This document shows positions 60,656 through 64,000 of a stretch of DNA of 64,000 bases, piece by piece. The stretch comes from Streptacidiphilus sp. ASG 303 (GTDB lineage Bacteria > Actinomycetota > Actinomycetes > Streptomycetales > Streptomycetaceae): contig NZ_JAJLRA010000002.1 of the NCBI RefSeq assembly GCF_020991365.1, positions 1 to 64,000 of the forward strand. The letters are read 5' to 3'. Within the stretch, counting starts at the first letter, position 1. Each line of letters starts with the position of its first letter. The notes beneath the pieces are model-generated. The model worked only from the letters and a program-made list of their open reading frames with translations, ran no database searches and was not told the DNA's origin. The position numbers and the translations under genes are program-made.

Positions 60656-61687
60656 TCAGGCGGCCGCGGGGGACGCCACGGCGGGGACGACGTCGGAGCC
60701 GTAGGCGTCGATGGTCCGCTCCACGGCGTCGTGCATGGCGTAGACGGCGAAGTGGTCCACGCCCAGGGAGCGGAGGTGCTCCAGCTTGGCGACGTGGGCC
60801 TCGGGCGGCCCGATGAGGCAGAAGCGGTCCACGATCCCGTCGGGGACGAAGGCGGTGTCGGGGTTCCCGGCGCGGCCGTGGTGGCTGTAGTCGTAGCCGT
60901 GGCGCTCCTTGATGTACGCGGTGAGCGCCTCGGGGACCATGTCGGAGTGCTCGCCGTAGCGGGCGACGAGGTCGGCGACGTGGTTGCCGACCATCCCGCC
61001 GAACCAGCGGCACTGCTCGCGGGCGTGGGCGAGGGCGGCGGGCGAGTCGTCGGCGGTGACGTAGGCGGGGGCGGCGACGCACACGGTGAGGCTGTCGGGG
61101 TCGCGCCCGGCCTCGGCGGCGGCGGTGCGCACGGCCTTGACCATCCACTCGGTGAGGTAGGGGTCGGCGAGCTGGAGGATGAAGCCGTCGGCCTGGCGTC
61201 CGGTGAGGGCGAGGGCCTTGGGCCCGTACGCGCCCATCCAGACCGGGAGGGAGGAGCCGGGCCGCACCCAGGGGATGCGCATGACGGTGCCGTCGACCTC
61301 GGCCTCGCGGCCCTCGGCGAGCTCCTTGATGGCGTGCATGGCGTGGCCGAGGCGCTCCAGGGTGGCGGGGCGGCGGCCGGCGACGCGCATGGCGGAGTCG
61401 CCGCGGCCGATGCCGCAGACGAGGCGGTTGCCGTACATCTCGTTGAGGGTCGCGAAGAGGGAGGCGGTGACCTCCCAGGTGCGGGTGCCGGGGTTGGTGA
61501 CCATGGGGCCGACGGTGAGCCGCTCGGTCTCGGCGAGGATCCGGCTGTAGATCACGAAGGGCTCCTGCCACAGCACGCAGGAGTCGAAGGTCCAGCCGTG
61601 GGTGAAGCCGGCCTGTTCGGCGCGCTTCATCCGCTCGACGAGCAGCCGGGCGGGCGGGTCGGTCTGGAGCACGAGGCCGATGTCCAC
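60656..61687 (-). CDS. LLM class flavin/F420-dependent oxidoreductase
   Basis: A 343-residue luciferase-like barrel enzyme (MDIGLVLQTDPPARLLVERM, then LAETERLTVGPMVTNPGTR and GIGRGDSAMRVAG). It resembles the group I recall as TIGR03842 (CPS_4043 family), often found beside dihydropyrimidinase. It may reduce or oxidise a pyrimidine or hydantoin-derived intermediate; the reaction is not established. It is the third minus-strand gene of the cluster, 138 bp from dihydropyrimidinase, with a possible hairpin at 61722-61763 in the gap. Confidence 0.88.
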   Translation of the reverse strand: MDIGLVLQTDPPARLLVERMKRAEQAGFTHGWTFDSCVLWQEPFVIYSRILAETERLTVGPMVTNPGTRTWEVTASLFATLNEMYGNRLVCGIGRGDSAMRVAGRRPATLERLGHAMHAIKELAEGREAEVDGTVMRIPWVRPGSSLPVWMGAYGPKALALTGRQADGFILQLADPYLTEWMVKAVRTAAAEAGRDPDSLTVCVAAPAYVTADDSPAALAHAREQCRWFGGMVGNHVADLVARYGEHSDMVPEALTAYIKERHGYDYSHHGRAGNPDTAFVPDGIVDRFCLIGPPEAHVAKLEHLRSLGVDHFAVYAMHDAVERTIDAYGSDVVPAVASPAAA

Positions 61688-61825
61688 GGGGGTCCTCCTG
61701 GGGTGCGGGGTCGCCGGGACGGCCGGCGGCCGGGCCCGCCGGTGCGGGCGCCGGGCCGCCGGCGGCCGGTCGGTCGGGAACGGGGGCCGGCCCCGGGGGC
61801 GGGCCGGGATGCGGGCCGGGCGGGG

Positions 61826-63226
61826 TCAGCCGAGGTACTGGCAGGTGGCGCGCGGCTGGTACCGGCCGTGGCCCGCCCGGCCGAGCCAGCGGCCGTCGTC
61901 GAGGACGACGGTGCCGCGGGAGAGCACGGTGCGGGAGCGGCCGGTGACCTGCCTGCCCTCGTAGGCGGAGTAGTCGACGTTCATGTGGTGGGTGGCGGCG
62001 GAGAGGGTCTGCACGGCCGCCGGGTCGTAGACGACGAGGTCGGCGTCGGCGCCGGGCGCGATGGTGCCCTTGCGCGGGTACAGGCCGAACATCCGGGCCG
62101 GGGTGGCGCAGGCGATGTCGATCCAGCGGCGGCGGGTGAGGTGCCCGTCGACGACGGCCTGGTGGAGGAGGTCCATGCGGTTCTCCACGCCGGGCAGCCC
62201 GTTGGGGATCCTCGAGAAGTCGCCGCGGCCCATCTCCTTCTGCCCGGAGAAGCAGAACGGGCAGTGGTCGGTGGAGACCACCTGGAGGTCGCCGGTGCGC
62301 AGGCCCTTCCACAGCTCGGCCTGGTGCTCCCTCGGCCGCAGCGGGGTGGAGCAGACGTACTTGGCGCCCTCGAAGTCCGGCTCGGCGAGGTTGTCGGTGG
62401 AGAGGAAGAGGTACTGGGGGCAGGTCTCGCCGAAGACGGGCAGGCCCTGGCGGCGGGCGGCAGCCAGTTCGGCGACGGCGGAGGCGGCGGAGACGTGGAC
62501 CACGTACAGCGGCGCGCCGGCGACCTGGGCGAGCTTCACCGCGCGGTGGGTGGCCTCGGCCTCCAGCAGTTCGCGGCGGACCTCGCCGTGGTAGCGGGGG
62601 TCGGTCCGCCCGGCGGCGAGGGCCTGCTCGACGAGGACGTCGATGGCGATGCCGTTCTCCGCGTGCATCATGATCAGGCCGCCGTTGGCGGCGCCGCGCT
62701 GCATGGCCCGCAGGATGCGGCCGTCGTCGCTGTAGAAGACGCCGGGGTAGGCCATGAACATCTTGAAGGAGGTCACCCCCTCCCCCACCAGCGCGTCCAT
62801 CTCCTTGAGGCTGCTCTCGGTGACGTCCGAGAGGATCATGTGGAAGCCGTAGTCGACCGCGCAGACGCCCTCGGCCTTGGCGTGCCAGGCGTCCAGGCCC
62901 TCGCGGAGCGAGGAGCCGACGGACTGGATCGCGAAGTCGACGATGGTGGTGGTGCCGCCCCAGGCGGCGGCGCGGGTGCCGGTCTCGAAGGTGTCGGCGG
63001 CGGTGGTGCCGCCGAACGGCATCTGCATGTGGGTGTGGACGTCGACGCCGCCCGGGATCACGTAGTGGCCGGTCGCGTCGATCACCGTGTCGGCGGTCCA
63101 GGCCTCGGCGGCGGAGGACCCGGTGGCGGCGAGGGCGACGACCTTCTCGCCCTCGACCAGGACGTCGGCCTCGGTCTCCTCGGCGGCGGTGACGACGAGT
63201 CCGCCGCGGATGACGGTGCGGGTCAC
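61826..63226 (-). CDS. hydA: Dihydropyrimidinase (D-hydantoinase)
   Basis: A 466-residue amidohydrolase that opens the ring of 5,6-dihydrouracil/dihydrothymine or hydantoins. Metal ligands His64 and His66 lie in VDVHTHMQMP, the carbamylated Lys155 in TSFKMFMAYPG, with later sites in MMHAENG, VVHVSA and VSTDHCPF. GTG 63226 overlaps the aminotransferase stop (GTGA) and has AAGGAG upstream. The neighbours fit reductive pyrimidine breakdown, with the aminotransferase acting on beta-alanine or beta-aminoisobutyrate. Confidence 0.93.
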   Translation of the reverse strand: MTRTVIRGGLVVTAAEETEADVLVEGEKVVALAATGSSAAEAWTADTVIDATGHYVIPGGVDVHTHMQMPFGGTTAADTFETGTRAAAWGGTTTIVDFAIQSVGSSLREGLDAWHAKAEGVCAVDYGFHMILSDVTESSLKEMDALVGEGVTSFKMFMAYPGVFYSDDGRILRAMQRGAANGGLIMMHAENGIAIDVLVEQALAAGRTDPRYHGEVRRELLEAEATHRAVKLAQVAGAPLYVVHVSAASAVAELAAARRQGLPVFGETCPQYLFLSTDNLAEPDFEGAKYVCSTPLRPREHQAELWKGLRTGDLQVVSTDHCPFCFSGQKEMGRGDFSRIPNGLPGVENRMDLLHQAVVDGHLTRRRWIDIACATPARMFGLYPRKGTIAPGADADLVVYDPAAVQTLSAATHHMNVDYSAYEGRQVTGRSRTVLSRGTVVLDDGRWLGRAGHGRYQPRATCQYLG

Positions 63227-64000
63227 GGGGTCTGCTCCTTCCCGCCGACCTCGCGGTCGGCCTCGCGGAGGGCCTGGACGAGGAGGCCGGCGCCCTCCTC
63301 GGCCTCGGCCTCGGTGAGGGAGAGCGGGGGCGCGATCCGCAGGGCGTTGCCGTGCCGCCCGCCCTTGCCGACGAGCAGGCCCCGCTCGCGGGCGTGCTCC
63401 AGGGCGGCCGCGGCGGCGCGCGCCGAGGGGCGGCCGTCCCGTTCGACGAGCTCCACGCCGATCATCAGCCCGCGGCCGCGGACCTCGCGGACGACGGGAA
63501 GCCCCGGGGCGGCGGTGCGCAGCCGGCCGAGGATCAGTGCGCCGGTGGTGCGGGCGTTGCCCTGGAGGTCGTTCTCCAGCAGGTACCGGAGGTTGGCGAG
63601 GGCCCCGGCGGTGGTGACCGGGCTGCCGCCGAAGGTGGAGATGGAGTTGGCGCCGAGGCAGTCCATGACCTCGGCGCGGGCGACGACGCCGCCCATGGAG
63701 AGGCCGTTGCCGACGCCCTTGGCGAAGGTGAGGATGTCGGGCGGGCCGGCGGCGGCGTGCGCCTGCCAGCCCCAGAAGTGGTCGCCGGTGCGGCCCCAGC
63801 CGGTCTGCACCTCGTCGCTGATCCACAGGATGCCGTGCCGGTCGAGCACCTCCTTGAAGGCGGCGAGCAGGCCGTCGGGGCCGGAGGTGAAGCCGCCGAC
63901 GCCCTGGACCGGCTCGGCGATGAGGGCCGCGACGGTCCCCTCGGCCTGGCCGAGGAGGTCCTCCAGGTCGGCGACGCAGGCGGCGGTGAAGGCCGCGTCG
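63223..64000 (-). CDS. Class III PLP aminotransferase, 5' end outside the window
   Basis: The last 259 codons of an aspartate aminotransferase-family class III enzyme; the start lies beyond 64000. Visible features are LIAEPVQGVGGF, the Asp of WISDEVQTGWGRTG that holds the PLP pyridine nitrogen, and the PLP lysine in TFAKGVGNGLSMGG, then FGGSPVTTAGALA and the C-terminal small domain. It probably acts as an omega- or beta-alanine-type aminotransferase in the pyrimidine pathway, judged by coupling to hydA. Confidence 0.9.
   Translation of the reverse strand, partial: DAAFTAACVADLEDLLGQAEGTVAALIAEPVQGVGGFTSGPDGLLAAFKEVLDRHGILWISDEVQTGWGRTGDHFWGWQAHAAAGPPDILTFAKGVGNGLSMGGVVARAEVMDCLGANSISTFGGSPVTTAGALANLRYLLENDLQGNARTTGALILGRLRTAAPGLPVVREVRGRGLMIGVELVERDGRPSARAAAAALEHARERGLLVGKGGRHGNALRIAPPLSLTEAEAEEGAGLLVQALREADREVGGKEQTP

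Overview
The window is very GC-rich DNA with strong third-position G/C bias, frequent GTG starts, many stop-start overlaps (ATGA, GTGA, TGATG), leaderless-looking starts and only one leucine TTA codon that I could find. With the gene content (a glcP-type glucose permease, a streptogrisin, a Tad locus with a LysM/BTAD protein), this points to Streptomyces or a close Streptomycetaceae relative. All names rest on reading motifs and family resemblance; no search was run. I count about 50 protein genes. I saw no rRNA or tRNA gene, CRISPR array, transposase or phage module.

Layout. (1) 0.2-10.6 kb: an ArsR-type regulator coupled to an MFS exporter; a tandem SUKH-4-like protein coupled to a DUF2809 membrane protein; a minus-strand block of membrane and lipid genes (PAP2 phosphatase, YihY/BrkB protein, PAP2-diacylglycerol kinase fusion); a family III CoA transferase whose stop codon lies in a 14-bp tandem array; and a class A beta-lactamase-like serine hydrolase. 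(2) 10.7-15.8 kb: the glucose permease, a streptogrisin and a baeRF2 (Rv2629-like) protein. (3) 14.9-22 kb: a TetR regulator divergent from a beta-oxidation set (acyl-CoA dehydrogenase, thiolase, SDR reductase) with an operator between them, then glutamate decarboxylase and an M24 peptidase.

(4) 22-38 kb: a minus-strand Tad/Flp-type pilus or secretion locus with SAF/CpaB-like protein, CpaE-like P-loop protein, CpaF ATPase, TadB, TadC, a pilin-like protein, two TadE-like proteins and a TadG-like protein. A 1210-residue membrane LysM/BTAD protein follows. A lipoprotein and a secreted protein sit at the head. Two proteins that look like degenerate caspase-fold relatives of each other bracket the locus. 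(5) 38-47.6 kb: a ferritin-like protein, an MBL hydrolase, an MFS transporter divergent from a LysR regulator, an EamA transporter, an S9 peptidase and a DUF389 protein. (6) 48-52 kb: an XRE-MurA fusion behind a perfect 18-bp palindrome, and a predicted membrane protein joining a sigma-factor-like region and zinc finger to ricin-B and CBM2 domains, with a TTA codon at residue 4. (7) 52-60 kb: thioesterase II, Rieske protein, scramblase-like protein, TetR, GH5 mannanase-like enzyme with an operator-like palindrome inside its reading frame, glycerate kinase, and an alpha/beta hydrolase-TetR operon with a near-consensus promoter. (8) 60.6-64 kb: reductive pyrimidine/hydantoin catabolism (LLM oxidoreductase, dihydropyrimidinase, class III aminotransferase cut by the window edge).

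The best candidates for new biology are the caspase-like pair around the Tad/LysM-BTAD locus, the one-polypeptide sigma-like/zinc-finger/lectin/CBM2 protein and the palindrome-linked XRE-MurA fusion.
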